64,000 bases of DNA, taken from NCBI GenBank assembly GCA_963710725.1, contig CAVQBJ010000008.1, forward strand, positions 1,674,001-1,738,000, written 5' to 3'. This document shows, one piece after another, positions 44,714-54,335 of this stretch (positions are counted from its first letter, which is position 1; each line of letters starts with the position of its first letter). The position numbers and the translations under genes are program-made. Below the pieces are notes generated by a model that saw only the letters and a program-made list of their open reading frames with translations, did not search any database and was not told the DNA's origin. This DNA is from CAVQBJ01 sp963710725 (lineage in GTDB: Bacteria; Actinomycetota; Thermoleophilia; Solirubrobacterales; Solirubrobacteraceae).

Positions 44714-46008
44714 GCCCGCTCCTCCGCCAGCGCCGCGGATCGGTGCAGCGCCGAGAGCGCGATGTCGCGTCGCAGTTGGCGGCCGGGGAACTCGATCACG
44801 TCGGCGGCAGCATACGCCGCCGCGCGCGCGGCACCGATGTCGCTGCCGAGCGCGGTGACGTTGAGCACGCGCCCGCCCGCCGTCACCAGCCCTCCGTCGC
44901 GCAGCGCGGTGCCCGCGTGCGTCACCTCGACGTCGCCGCCGACGCGGTCGAGGCCGCTGATCGGATCGCCGCTCGAGGAGCGCTCGGGATACCCGGCGCT
45001 CGCGAGCACGACGGTGACCGCCCAGGCCGGCGACCACTCGAGCTCGATCCCGGCGAGGCCGTCCGCGCGGGTCGCCCGCTCGCACAGATCGAGCAGATCG
45101 GAGCGCAGACGCGGCAGCAACGCCTGCGTCTCGGGATCGCCGAAGCGCACGTTGAACTCGATCACGCGCGGGCCGGCGGGCGTCAGCATGAGGCCGGCGT
45201 AGAGGACGCCGTGGAAGGGCGTACCGCGGCTGCGCATGAGGTCGACGATCGGCTGATGCACGTGGGCCACGATCTCCTCGACGTCGCCGCGGTCGACGTC
45301 GGGCAGCGGCGAGTAGGAGCCCATCCCGCCGGTGTTCGGTCCCTCGTCGCCATCGCGGATGCGTTTGTAGTCGCGGGCCGGCGCCATCGGCACCGCGCGC
45401 ACGCCGTCGCAGAGGGCCAGCAGCGAGAGCTCCTCACCCTGCAGGCGCTCCTCGACCACCGCCGCGGCCTCGCCGCCGAAGCGCCGGTCGAGGAAGATCT
45501 CGCGCAGCGCACCCTCGGCGCCCTCGGCATCGTCGGCCACGGTCACGCCCTTGCCGGCGGCGAGCCCGTCGGCCTTGATCACGACGCCGGCGCTGCCGAG
45601 CAGCGCCGCGACCGCCTCGCAGCCCTCGTCGAGGCTTCGCACCGAACGCCACGCCGCGGTCGGGACGTCGGCCTCGACCATGGCCTCCTTGGCGAAGGCC
45701 TTGGAGCCCTCCAGGCGCGCGGCGGCTGCGCTCGGGCCGAACGCGGCGCGGCCCCGCTGCGCGAGCGCGTCCACGAGCCCGGCGACGAGCGGCACCTCGG
45801 GGCCGACCACGGTCAGGTCGATCTCCTCGCGCTCGACGGCGCCGACGAGGGCCTCGACGTCGTCCGCGGCGACGTCGAGCCGCCGGGCGTCGGCGGCGAT
45901 GCCGACGTTCCCGGGGGCGCAGAGGAGCTCGGGATGCCCGGGCGAGCGGGCGAGGGCGCGCACGATCGCGTGCTCGCGACCGCCGCCGCCGACGACGAGG
46001 ACCTTCAT
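44710..46008 (-). CDS. purD: Phosphoribosylamine-glycine ligase
   Basis: 432-residue ATP-grasp enzyme (GAR synthetase). MKVLVVGGGGREHAIVRALA is the N-terminal Rossmann motif; VVGPEVPLVAGLVDAL, GPSAAAARLEGSKAFAKEAM, VIKADGLAAGKGVTVADD, DEGPNTGGMGSYSPLP and IEFNVRFGDPETQALLPRL are the signature regions. First gene of purD-purE-purB with 4-nt overlaps. The start lies 20 bp behind the GYD gene, so the latter may head the operon. Confidence 0.97.
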   Translation of the reverse strand: MKVLVVGGGGREHAIVRALARSPGHPELLCAPGNVGIAADARRLDVAADDVEALVGAVEREEIDLTVVGPEVPLVAGLVDALAQRGRAAFGPSAAAARLEGSKAFAKEAMVEADVPTAAWRSVRSLDEGCEAVAALLGSAGVVIKADGLAAGKGVTVADDAEGAEGALREIFLDRRFGGEAAAVVEERLQGEELSLLALCDGVRAVPMAPARDYKRIRDGDEGPNTGGMGSYSPLPDVDRGDVEEIVAHVHQPIVDLMRSRGTPFHGVLYAGLMLTPAGPRVIEFNVRFGDPETQALLPRLRSDLLDLCERATRADGLAGIELEWSPAWAVTVVLASAGYPERSSSGDPISGLDRVGGDVEVTHAGTALRDGGLVTAGGRVLNVTALGSDIGAARAAAYAAADVIEFPGRQLRRDIALSALHRSAALAEERA

Positions 46009-46028
46009 CTCGACCGGCGCCGCGCCAC

Positions 46029-46310
46029 CTACAGCGCCGCGATGAACTCGTCGACGGGGATCGCGGTGAGCGTCTCGAAGCGGCCGCTGCCGCGCGAGCT
46101 CAGCTCGAGCGAGACCCGCGCCATGACGCTCTCGTCGGGCGCCTCGACGATGCTCACGAAGTCGACGTGGCCGAGCGTGGCCCACTGCGCCGTCACGTGG
46201 GCGCCGAGCTGCTCAACCTCCTTGTTGACCTCGCGGATGCGCTGGGGATTGTTCTTGACCGTCTGCACTCCCTCGGGCGTGAGGGTCGAGAGCATGATGT
46301 AGGTCGGCAT
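46029..46310 (-). CDS. GYD-domain protein
   Basis: 93-residue protein with a strong ribosome-binding site (GGGAGGGCCCC before ATG). MPTYIMLSTLTPEGVQTVKN, VEQLGAHVTAQWATLGHVDF and IPVDEFIAAL match the GYD family (named for a Gly-Tyr-Asp motif, here Gly-His-Val-Asp), small dimeric alpha/beta-barrel proteins of unknown role. It lies 20 bp upstream of purD and divergent from the collagen-like gene across 84 bp. Confidence 0.88.
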   Translation of the reverse strand: MPTYIMLSTLTPEGVQTVKNNPQRIREVNKEVEQLGAHVTAQWATLGHVDFVSIVEAPDESVMARVSLELSSRGSGRFETLTAIPVDEFIAAL

Positions 46311-46394
46311 GGGGCCCTCCCGTCGAGTTCGCGTTCGTGGGCGCGTGGGGCGCGCCAAAAGACCGTCTCACCCGAACGCTACCCTGCCCGGGCG

Positions 46395-47297
46395 ATGAGA
46401 GACGCGCGGCCTGGCGGTGAGGGACGCCGAGCGCTCCCGCTGGGCGGGGCGGTCCTGGCCACCGCGCTCGCGGTCGCGCTTGCGGCGCCGCCGGGCGGCC
46501 TCACTGCACCGGGGGTGCATAGCGCGTCGGCGCTGCCGCTGAACGCCGGAGGCCTGGTGGCGCCGGCCGGCGTGCCGCCCGCACCGCCGGCGGGACCGGC
46601 CGGCGGGTCCGCCGACCCCGGCCCCGGCGGAGCCACCGGACCGACCGGAGACACCGGCCCGACGGGCGCGACCGGTCCCGGCGGCACCACGGGGCCGTCC
46701 GGCCCGCAGCTGACCACCGACCTCCCCTGCTACCTGCCCGATCGCGTCGTGTCGCTCACCGGTAGCGGGTTCCCGGCCGACACCACCTACGCGGTCACCC
46801 TCGATCAGGGCGGGGCCGGCTTCGGCCACGTTTCTGCGGACGGCGGGCTGTCGGGCACGCTCACCAGCCCCACGCTGCCCGCCGGCACCACGCAGACCTC
46901 ACACGAGGTGATGGTCCTCAGCGCGGGCGGGACGGCGACGGCGCAATTCGCCGTGACGCAGTTCGGCGCGAGCTTCGCCCCCCAGATCGGCGATCCCCGC
47001 ACGATGCTCGTGCGCTACAGCGTGTACGGGTTCGGCCTCGGGCCGGCGAGTGCCACGACCGGCGATCCTGCCCAGGTGGGGCTGTTCCTGCACTACGTCG
47101 GCCCGCACGGCACGCCGGTGCGCACCGTCCAGATCGGGGTCACGAGCGGGGCCTGCGGGAGCATGCCGCTCTCAGCGCTGCACCACCTGTTCGGCTTCTC
47201 ACCGGCGCGGGGGACGTGGCACCTGCAGTTCGACACCCGGCGGGCCTACTCGGCGACGAGCGTGCCGCGCGTCGTGCATACCTTGACGATTCGCTGA
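46395..47297 (+). CDS. Secreted protein with short collagen-like segment
   Basis: 300-residue exported protein. Residues 1-45 contain a basic start and hydrophobic segment (LGGAVLATALAVALAAPPGG) acting as signal peptide. A Pro/Gly-rich part (55-80) leads into about nine Gly-x-y triplets (GATGPTGDTGPTGATGPGGT). Residues about 105-300 form a globular beta domain starting LTTDLPCYLPDRVVSLTGSG with two cysteines, one in CYLP and one in SGACGS, possibly a disulfide. The collagen part is too short for a stable triple helix alone. Function unknown; likely surface-exposed. Third positions are G/C-rich along the frame. Confidence 0.75.
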   Translation: MRDARPGGEGRRALPLGGAVLATALAVALAAPPGGLTAPGVHSASALPLNAGGLVAPAGVPPAPPAGPAGGSADPGPGGATGPTGDTGPTGATGPGGTTGPSGPQLTTDLPCYLPDRVVSLTGSGFPADTTYAVTLDQGGAGFGHVSADGGLSGTLTSPTLPAGTTQTSHEVMVLSAGGTATAQFAVTQFGASFAPQIGDPRTMLVRYSVYGFGLGPASATTGDPAQVGLFLHYVGPHGTPVRTVQIGVTSGACGSMPLSALHHLFGFSPARGTWHLQFDTRRAYSATSVPRVVHTLTIR

Positions 47298-47310
47298 ACG
47301 GCCCGGATCG

Positions 47311-48060
47311 CTACTGGATGCCAGGGGGCGCCTCGAGCAGCGCGTTGACCCGATCTCGCATCGCCGGGCTCAGCCGCGATTCGGTGACCGTCTCGCTCGC
47401 CGGCGGGACGCGCACGACGACCGGCGCCGTGAGCGAGGCGTCGGTCGTCGTGACGGTGTCGCCGACCGTGTCGACGACACGGACGGGCAGGCCGTCGGGC
47501 GCGAGGAAGACGTCGCTCACGCGCGCCGGCGGCAGGGCGTCGACGAGCGCGAACTCGCTCACCGGGCGCCCCCCGAGGCTCGTCGCGCCGACCTCGGTGA
47601 CGCTTGTCGCGGCCGGCAGCAGGACGTTGGTCAGGTCGCTGCGAAAGGCACCGATGAGGGCCAGCACGTTCGCGCGTCCGCCGGCGAGGTTGCCGATGCG
47701 CACCCGGACCCACTTGTGCCCGCCGTCGACGCGCTCGATCCCCGGCGCCGTGCCGTAGCCGAAGGAGCCGACGAAGCGCAGGAACACCGGCGCGCCGCCG
47801 ACCGAGGAGGTGAGCGCGTAGGAGGCCGGCGAGAGACGTCCGCGCTCGGTCAGGCGGCTCTGCAGGGCGCGCCGGCCATCGCGGACGAGCACGACGGTCT
47901 GGCTGATGCGAAAGCCGCGGGGGTGCAGGTGGCGCTCCGCGGCGAGGAGGCGCTGGAGGTCGGGGGGCAGCTGGGCGCCGGTGAGCGCGCGGGCGCCCGG
48001 CGCGACGACGAGGGTGATGACGGCGAGCGCAGCGATTGGGGCGACACGGCGGCGGCGCAT
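47311..48060 (-). CDS. Secreted protein of unknown function, 249 aa
   Basis: Starts MRRRRVAPIAALAVITLVVA with a clear signal peptide ending near APGARA. The mature part (about 220 residues) has alternating strands: FRISQTVVLVRDGRRALQSR, VGGAPVFLRFVGSFGYGTAP, VTEVGATSLGGRPVSEFALV and RVSDVFLAPDGLPVRVVDTV. The long curved sheet recalls LolA/LprG-type carriers that hold lipids, but there is no lipobox and the likeness is only in pattern. It is convergent with the collagen-like gene (13-bp gap) and 137 bp from the TIG-repeat gene. Confidence 0.7.
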   Translation of the reverse strand: MRRRRVAPIAALAVITLVVAPGARALTGAQLPPDLQRLLAAERHLHPRGFRISQTVVLVRDGRRALQSRLTERGRLSPASYALTSSVGGAPVFLRFVGSFGYGTAPGIERVDGGHKWVRVRIGNLAGGRANVLALIGAFRSDLTNVLLPAATSVTEVGATSLGGRPVSEFALVDALPPARVSDVFLAPDGLPVRVVDTVGDTVTTTDASLTAPVVVRVPPASETVTESRLSPAMRDRVNALLEAPPGIQ

Positions 48061-48197
48061 TCGACCGTCAGTATCGCCAACCGGCCACCCAACGCCCGAT
48101 CGGTCGTCGGCGTCGGCCTGGCAGAGCAACCATCGCGCCACGCCCGTCGCGCCCCGGCCGCCCTGCCGGTGACGCGACGAGCGCCGCGGTGCCTGGG

Positions 48198-51100
48198 CTA
48201 GTGATAGGTGTACTGCTGTGGGGCGTTGAGGACGTAGCCCGTATTCGTCTGCCCGGTCACCCCATCGGGCGAGAACCCGATCCACGTCGAGCCGGCGAGG
48301 CCACGGTACGCCCGCGGCATCGTCAACGTCACCTGCGTGTCCGAATTGACGGTGTAGGAGATCGCCTGGAACCCGGTCAGCGTGAACACCCCGCCCAGGC
48401 CCCCGTCCGAGTTGAACCCGGTCCCGGTCACGATCACCTGCGTCCCGCCCGCCACCGGACCAGACGTCGGCGTGAAGCTCGTCACCGTCGGCCCATAGGC
48501 GAACTGGTCGTTCGCGTTCACGGCCGAGGTGCCACTGGGCGTCTGCACGGTGATGTCCACGTAGCCCGTCGAGTCCGAGCCCGCCGGACTGTTGACCGTC
48601 AACTGCGTCGCGGAGACCACGGTCACGCCCGACGAGACGAGCGTCCGGCCAAAGTAGACCTTCGTTCCCCCGACCGCAAACGCGGACCCGTTGACCGTCA
48701 CCGTCGTGCCACCCGCGATGCCGCCCTCCGCGTACTCCGTGCCCGCGGTCGAGACGCTCGTGACCGTCGGCGTGACCGCCGTGTAGGTGTACTGCTGCGG
48801 CGCGTTGAGGACGTAGCCCTCGTTCGTCTGCCCGGTCACCCCATCGGGCGAGAACCCGATCGACGTCGCGTTGACATAGCCGTGATACGACGGCGGCATC
48901 GTCAACGTCACCTGGGTATCCGAATTCACCGTGTAGGCGATCGGCTGGAACCCGCTCAGCGTGAACACCCCACCCAGACCGCCGTCCGAGTTGAACCCGG
49001 TCCCGGTCACGATCACCTGCGTGCCGCCCGTCACCGGACCAGACGTCGCCGACAGGCCCGTCACCGTCGGCCCATAGGCGAACTGGTCGTTCGCGTTCAC
49101 GGACGAGGTGCCGCCCGGTGTCTTCACCGTGATGTTGACGTATCCGGTCGAATCCGAGCCGGCCGGGCTCGTCACCGTCAGCTGCGTGCTCGATACGACG
49201 TTGACGGCCGTTCCCGCAGCCGAGCCGAACGACACGCTCGTCTGGCCCTGAACGAAGCCGGAGCCGTTCACGGTCACCGAGGTTCCGCCGCCGATCCCGC
49301 CCTCGGCGTACTGCGTGTTGGCCGTAGACACGCCCGCCACCGTCGGCGCCGGGTCATAGGTATACGCGCTCGCCGCCGTGACCGAGGCCGGCAGGATCGT
49401 GCCGCTCACGCCCGCCGTCGACACGACGACCGACGCCGGTCCGGCTGAACCGGCGGGTACGGTCGCGCTCAGCGAGGTATCGGAGCCCGAGACGCTCGTC
49501 GCGGCGTTACCGCCGACGAGGACCGATGCCGACCCGTCGTTGACGAGGCCCGAACCGGTGATCGTGATGCCGTTCTGCCCCGCGATCGGTCCGGCCGAGG
49601 GCGCGAAGCTGGTGACCGTCGGGCAGGCCATCTCTGGGGCGTTGTCCGTGTTCTGGTTGACGATCGGTGGCCCCTCCAGGCAGGTGTTGTTGGAGGTCTG
49701 CACGGCGATCAGCGGGTTGCCCCCGGCATAGAAGGTCGGCGCCCCCAGCGTGGTGCCGAAGTTGTTGCCCGAGATCACATTGCCGACGGAGTCGAACGCC
49801 GACGCGTCGGTGTCGTTGAGCGCCGCCCCGAAGCCCGCCGACACCGAGGCGTGCCCGTTCGTCTGCGAGACCGAGTTGCCGGGACCGAACACGTTGTAGC
49901 TGAACGCCTCCGGTCCTGAGGGGCCGCCCTGACTGTTCGTGTCGCTGTAGATCTGGGTAAACGAGCCGGAGTTGGTCACCGTGTTGTTGGCGACCGTGTT
50001 GTTGACCCAGCTCGTGTAGTAGTAGGCGCCGATGCCGGTCGCCCACGTGTAGTTCATCGTGTTCTTGGCGATCGTCGTGTTGGCGACGGTGCCGAGCGAC
50101 TCCTCGCCGGTGTCGAATAAGTCGCTTACCGTGTTGTTGACGATCGTGTCGTTGTAATGACCCTCGGTGAGGTGCGCGTCGACATTGAGCAGGATCCCGT
50201 CGTCGTTGCCGTCGTCCGTCCCGGACCCGTTGTGCAGGAAGGCGCCTCCGTCGATCTGGTTGCCGTCGACGACGTCGTCGCTGGACCCGTTGCCGAAGGC
50301 GACGGGGCCACCTGAGTAGTACTCCGAGCTGGACGGATCGGTCGAGGTGCTCCCCTCGAGCTCGTCGCCCGAGGAGGCCTCATTGACCACGTACATCGCG
50401 TTGGTGAACGTGTCGGCCGTGGCTACCACGTGCGACGAGCCGTTGATCCCGAGGCCACAGCTGTAGGTCGGAGTCTGGTCGCAGCCGGTGCCCCCGCCGC
50501 TGTCGAAGGCGAACGTGTCATACGCGAACGTGCCCCAATTGCCACCCTGGACGTTCGCCCCCCAGCCGTCGGTGTTGAAGGTGCAGTTGACGACGAGGTA
50601 GTCGTCCCAATCCGTCGCGTCGATCGCGTCGCCGGGGGTGGTGATGCTGTGACCGTTGCAGTCGATCACGACGTTCGTGAGCGACTGTCCCGAGGGACCT
50701 TGGAGACACGTTCCCGAGGAGGTGAGGTTGCCGCCCAGGACATAAACCGTGTCGCTGGCCAGCGGCGAGGACGGGCACTGCGGGCCGTTGATCGCCGTCG
50801 TCGTCGTGGCGGTCGGAACCGTCGGCGTGCTCGTCCCGCTCGTCGAGCCGCTCGCCGACTGCGCCGTCACCGTGTAGGTGTACGGCGTACCCGCGGCGAC
50901 GCTGTTGTCGACATAGTTGGTCGTGTACCCATCGGTCGTCGTCGAGCAACCAGACGTCTTCGTCTTGCCGCCGACGGTGCACAGGACGGCGTTGGTCTGA
51001 CCACCGCCGGTCCGCGTCACCGTGTAGCTGGTGATACCGGCCACGGCCGGCGCCGCCCACGACAGCGCCACCTCGGTGCTGCCAACGGCGGTCGCCTGCA

Positions 51101-51527
51101 CCGCGTAGGGCGCGTAGGTTGGCGCGTAGAAGAACTGACCCGCGGGGGTGATCGCGCTGGTGCCGCCGGAGGTGGTGACCGTCACGCTGATCGGTCCGAC
51201 GCCGCCGGACGGCGTCACCGCGGTCAGCTCGGTGCTCGACACGTAGTTGACCGATGTCGCGGCGGCTGAGCCGAAAGCGACCGTTGCGCCGGCGGTGAAG
51301 CCTTGCCCGTAGATGGTGACCGTCGTTCCGCCGCTGATCGATCCGGTCAACGGCGTCATGCCCTGCAGGATCGGCGCTGACGCGGCCGACGCTCCGCTCA
51401 CGGGCCCGACCAGCGACGCGACCAAGAGCGCCAACAGCATCGCTCCGACCACAGCTGTGAGCCGACGAGGCGCTTCATCTCCGCCGAGCAGGCGATGGCG
51501 CCCAGGCGCAGCCGACCATTGAGACAT
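48198..51527 (-). CDS. Secreted IPT/TIG, fibronectin-III and beta-helix protein
   Basis: 1,109-residue exported protein with an excellent ribosome-binding site (GGAGGACGCGGAC before ATG). Signal peptide ends near VSGASAASA (residue 50). Domains in order: an IPT/TIG domain (about 52-140), a fibronectin III domain (about 142-240), a parallel beta-helix (about 255-640) with NNTVSDLF, NNTVANNTVTNS and SGNNFGTTLGA turns as in pectin-lyase-fold proteins, another IPT domain (about 650-735), then two nearly identical 193-residue units, each two IPT domains, ending in APQQYTYH. No cell-wall anchor motif. It may bind or cleave carbohydrate, but no catalytic residues are evident. Confidence 0.85.
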   Translation of the reverse strand: MSQWSAAPGRHRLLGGDEAPRRLTAVVGAMLLALLVASLVGPVSGASAASAPILQGMTPLTGSISGGTTVTIYGQGFTAGATVAFGSAAATSVNYVSSTELTAVTPSGGVGPISVTVTTSGGTSAITPAGQFFYAPTYAPYAVQATAVGSTEVALSWAAPAVAGITSYTVTRTGGGQTNAVLCTVGGKTKTSGCSTTTDGYTTNYVDNSVAAGTPYTYTVTAQSASGSTSGTSTPTVPTATTTTAINGPQCPSSPLASDTVYVLGGNLTSSGTCLQGPSGQSLTNVVIDCNGHSITTPGDAIDATDWDDYLVVNCTFNTDGWGANVQGGNWGTFAYDTFAFDSGGGTGCDQTPTYSCGLGINGSSHVVATADTFTNAMYVVNEASSGDELEGSTSTDPSSSEYYSGGPVAFGNGSSDDVVDGNQIDGGAFLHNGSGTDDGNDDGILLNVDAHLTEGHYNDTIVNNTVSDLFDTGEESLGTVANTTIAKNTMNYTWATGIGAYYYTSWVNNTVANNTVTNSGSFTQIYSDTNSQGGPSGPEAFSYNVFGPGNSVSQTNGHASVSAGFGAALNDTDASAFDSVGNVISGNNFGTTLGAPTFYAGGNPLIAVQTSNNTCLEGPPIVNQNTDNAPEMACPTVTSFAPSAGPIAGQNGITITGSGLVNDGSASVLVGGNAATSVSGSDTSLSATVPAGSAGPASVVVSTAGVSGTILPASVTAASAYTYDPAPTVAGVSTANTQYAEGGIGGGTSVTVNGSGFVQGQTSVSFGSAAGTAVNVVSSTQLTVTSPAGSDSTGYVNITVKTPGGTSSVNANDQFAYGPTVTGLSATSGPVTGGTQVIVTGTGFNSDGGLGGVFTLSGFQPIAYTVNSDTQVTLTMPPSYHGYVNATSIGFSPDGVTGQTNEGYVLNAPQQYTYTAVTPTVTSVSTAGTEYAEGGIAGGTTVTVNGSAFAVGGTKVYFGRTLVSSGVTVVSATQLTVNSPAGSDSTGYVDITVQTPSGTSAVNANDQFAYGPTVTSFTPTSGPVAGGTQVIVTGTGFNSDGGLGGVFTLTGFQAISYTVNSDTQVTLTMPRAYRGLAGSTWIGFSPDGVTGQTNTGYVLNAPQQYTYH
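48201..49358. repeat. Tandem 579-bp duplication inside the TIG protein gene
   Basis: Two adjacent units with period 579 bp (193 codons), e.g. ggtgtactgctg at 48207 and 48786 followed by the same gcgttgaggacgtagccc text. They code the last two IPT-domain pairs. High nucleotide identity suggests recent duplication or gene conversion and makes the locus prone to length change. Confidence 0.85.
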
Positions 51528-51734
51528 GTCCGCGTCCTCCCTCAATTGAAGCCGCGCGGTCGCGTCTCATCCGTGCGCCGGTCGCGCTGAACCGATCCCT
51601 GCCCCTGCCTTGGGGCGCGGTCAACTACGTACCAGGCGCAGGCTGGCCCGGTCAACCCCGCCTGAGGAAATGCCTCAACCAGATCACATGCCGTAGCCCG
51701 GGAACGGTCGCACCGAGCGGGACACGCCCGTCGC

Positions 51735-54317
51735 TCAGGCGGGCGATCCCGCCCGCTCGCCCGCGCTCTCGAGCACGATCTGCCCCTCGGCGGCATCCAC
51801 GACCACCCGGTCCCCCTCGCCGTAGGTCCCATCGAGCAGCGCGAGCGCGAGCCGGTCGACGACCTGCTTCTGGATCACCCGCTTGAGCGGCCGCGCCCCG
51901 TACGTCGGGTCGTACCCGAGGTTGCCGATGAGCGTGCGAGCGTCGTCCGTGAGCTGCAGTTCGATCCCGCGCTCGGCCAACCGCTCGATCACCCGCGCGA
52001 TCTGCAGGTCGACGATCTCGCCGATCTGCTCACGATCAAGGGGCGCGAAGCGCACGATGTCATCGAGCCGGTTGATGAACTCGGGCTTGAAGTACTCGGC
52101 CAGCCCGGCGCGCAGGTCCTCGCCGATGACCGGGATGTTCGAGGTCATGATCAGCACCGTGTTCTTGAAGTCGACAGTGCGGCCCTGGCCGTCGGTCAGG
52201 CGCCCGTCGTCCATCACCTGAAGCAGGACGTTGAACACGTCGGAGTGGGCCTTCTCGATCTCGTCGAGCAGCACGACGCTGTAGGGACGGCGGCGCACGG
52301 CCTCGGTGAGCTGGCCGCCCTCCTCGTAGCCGACGTAGCCGGGCGGCGCACCGACGAGCCGCGACACGGAGTGCTTCTCCATGTACTCGGACATGTCGAT
52401 GCGGATCATCGCGTCGGAGCTGTCGAACATGAACTCGGCCAGCGCCCGGGCGAGCTCGGTCTTGCCGACGCCGGTCGGGCCGAGGAACAGGAAGCTGCCG
52501 ATCGGGCGATCGGGGTCCTGCAGGCCGGCGCGCGAGCGGCGCAGCGCGGTGGCGACGGCCTCGACGGCCTCGTCCTGGCCGATGACGCGCTCGTGCAGGC
52601 GGTCCTCCATGTGGATGAGCTTCGAGACCTCGCCCTCGAGCAGGCGGCTGACCGGGATGCCGGTCCAGCGCGCGATGACCTCGGCGATGTCGTCGGCGTC
52701 GACCTCCTCCTTGAGGAACACCGGCCCCTCCCCGTCGCGGCGCTCGGACTCGGCCGCCTCGTACTCGGCCAGCTGCTTCTCCAGCTCGGGGATCTCGCCG
52801 TAGCGCAGCTCGGCGGCGCGCTGCAGGTCGGCTTCGCGCTCGGCGCGCTCGGCCTCGGTGCGGGCCTCCTCGAGGCGCTGCTTGACGTCGGAGATCCCCT
52901 GGATGGCGTCCTTCTCGGACTGCCACTGGGCCTTCATCGCCGCCGAGCGCTCACGCAGGTCGCCGAGCTCGCGCTCGATCGCCTCGCGCCGCTCCGCCGA
53001 CGCCGGGTCGGTCTCCTTGGACAGGGAGGTGAGCTCGATCTCCAGCTGCATGATGCGCCGCTCGACCTCGTCGATCTCGGTGGGCAGCGAGTCGATCTCG
53101 ATGCGCAGCCGCGAGGCCGCCTCGTCGATGAGGTCGATCGCCTTATCGGGGAGGAAGCGGTCGGCGATGTAGCGCTGCGAGAGCGTGGCCGCGGCGATGA
53201 GCGCGTTGTCCTGGATGCGCACCTTGTGGTGGACCTCGTAGCGCTCCTTCAGGCCGCGCAGGATGGCGATCGTGTCCTCCACGGAAGGCTCGCCGACCAT
53301 CACCGGCTGGAAGCGGCGCTCCAGCGCGGCGTCCTTCTCGATGTGCTTGCGGTACTCGTCCAGGGTGGTCGCCCCCACCGCGCGCAGCTCGCCGCGGGCG
53401 AGCATCGGCTTGAGCAGGTTCGCCGCGTCGACGGCGCCCTCGGCGGCGCCCGCACCGACGATCGTGTGCAGCTCGTCCATGAACAGGATCACAGTGCCCT
53501 CGGCCTCGGAGACCTCCTTGAGCACCGCCTTCAGACGGTCCTCGAACTCGCCCCGGTACTTCGCCCCGGCGATGAGCGCGCCGATGTCCAGGGAGATCAC
53601 CCGCCGGTCGCGCAGCGACTCGGGCACGTCGCCGGAGACGATGCGCTGGGCGAGGCCCTCGACGATCGCCGTCTTGCCGACACCGGGCTCGCCGATGAGC
53701 ACGGGGTTGTTCTTCGTGCGGCGCGAGAGAACCTGGATCACGCGGCGGATCTCGTCGTCGCGTCCGATGACGGGGTCGAGCTTGCCCTGCTCGGCGGCCT
53801 TCGTGAGGTCGCGTCCGTAGCGCTCCAGGGCCTGGTACTTGTCCTCGGGATTCTGGTCGGTGACGCGGTGCGAGCCGCGCACGTCGGAGAGCGCGGCGAG
53901 CAGCCGCTCGTGGTTGGCGCCGACGCCGCGCAGGGCCTGGCCGGCGCCACCCTTCTCCTCTGACAATGCGAGCAGCAGGTGCTCGGTCGAGATGTACTGG
54001 TCGCCGAGCGCGCCGGCCTCCTTCTCGGCGGCGCGCAGGACGGCGACGAGCTCGGAGGATGGCCCGCTCGGCTCGGCGGCACTGCCGCCCCCGAGCGTCG
54101 GCAGCTGGTCGAGCGCGTCGTTGACGGTCGCGCGGACCACCGGCGCCTCGGCGCCGAGCTTGGCCAGGACGGGGAGCACGACGCCGCCGTCGGACTGCTC
54201 GAGCAGCACCGCGAGAAGGTGAGCCGGGGCGACCTGCGGATTGCGACGCTCCTCGGCGAGGCGCGCCGCCGCGGCGAGCGCCTCCTGGGACTTGATGGTG
54301 AAGCGATCAGGTTGCAT
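51735..54317 (-). CDS. clpB: ATP-dependent disaggregase ClpB
   Basis: 860-residue AAA+ chaperone that rescues aggregated proteins with DnaK. N-terminal Clp domain (1-150; MQPDRFTIKSQEALAAAARL), first AAA module with Walker A GEPGVGKT near 206-213, a coiled-coil middle domain (about 405-525; EVERRIMQLEIELTSL), second AAA module with GPTGVGKTELARALA near 605-620 and DEIEKAH. Middle domain and VGYEEGGQL distinguish it from ClpC. Lies 18 bp behind hspR as the last gene of the dnaK operon, a common actinobacterial order. Confidence 0.97.
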   Translation of the reverse strand: MQPDRFTIKSQEALAAAARLAEERRNPQVAPAHLLAVLLEQSDGGVVLPVLAKLGAEAPVVRATVNDALDQLPTLGGGSAAEPSGPSSELVAVLRAAEKEAGALGDQYISTEHLLLALSEEKGGAGQALRGVGANHERLLAALSDVRGSHRVTDQNPEDKYQALERYGRDLTKAAEQGKLDPVIGRDDEIRRVIQVLSRRTKNNPVLIGEPGVGKTAIVEGLAQRIVSGDVPESLRDRRVISLDIGALIAGAKYRGEFEDRLKAVLKEVSEAEGTVILFMDELHTIVGAGAAEGAVDAANLLKPMLARGELRAVGATTLDEYRKHIEKDAALERRFQPVMVGEPSVEDTIAILRGLKERYEVHHKVRIQDNALIAAATLSQRYIADRFLPDKAIDLIDEAASRLRIEIDSLPTEIDEVERRIMQLEIELTSLSKETDPASAERREAIERELGDLRERSAAMKAQWQSEKDAIQGISDVKQRLEEARTEAERAEREADLQRAAELRYGEIPELEKQLAEYEAAESERRDGEGPVFLKEEVDADDIAEVIARWTGIPVSRLLEGEVSKLIHMEDRLHERVIGQDEAVEAVATALRRSRAGLQDPDRPIGSFLFLGPTGVGKTELARALAEFMFDSSDAMIRIDMSEYMEKHSVSRLVGAPPGYVGYEEGGQLTEAVRRRPYSVVLLDEIEKAHSDVFNVLLQVMDDGRLTDGQGRTVDFKNTVLIMTSNIPVIGEDLRAGLAEYFKPEFINRLDDIVRFAPLDREQIGEIVDLQIARVIERLAERGIELQLTDDARTLIGNLGYDPTYGARPLKRVIQKQVVDRLALALLDGTYGEGDRVVVDAAEGQIVLESAGERAGSPA

Positions 54318-54335
54318 GGATGCCTTGTCTTACCT

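Noticed and set aside
48036..49448. 470-codon plus-strand open frame
   Set aside because: Antisense to the tandem TIG repeats; His/Arg-rich with the repeat period of the real gene.
51663..51677. tgagg-aaatg-cctca hairpin behind clpB as a terminator
   Set aside because: Only five base pairs and no T run; too weak to call.
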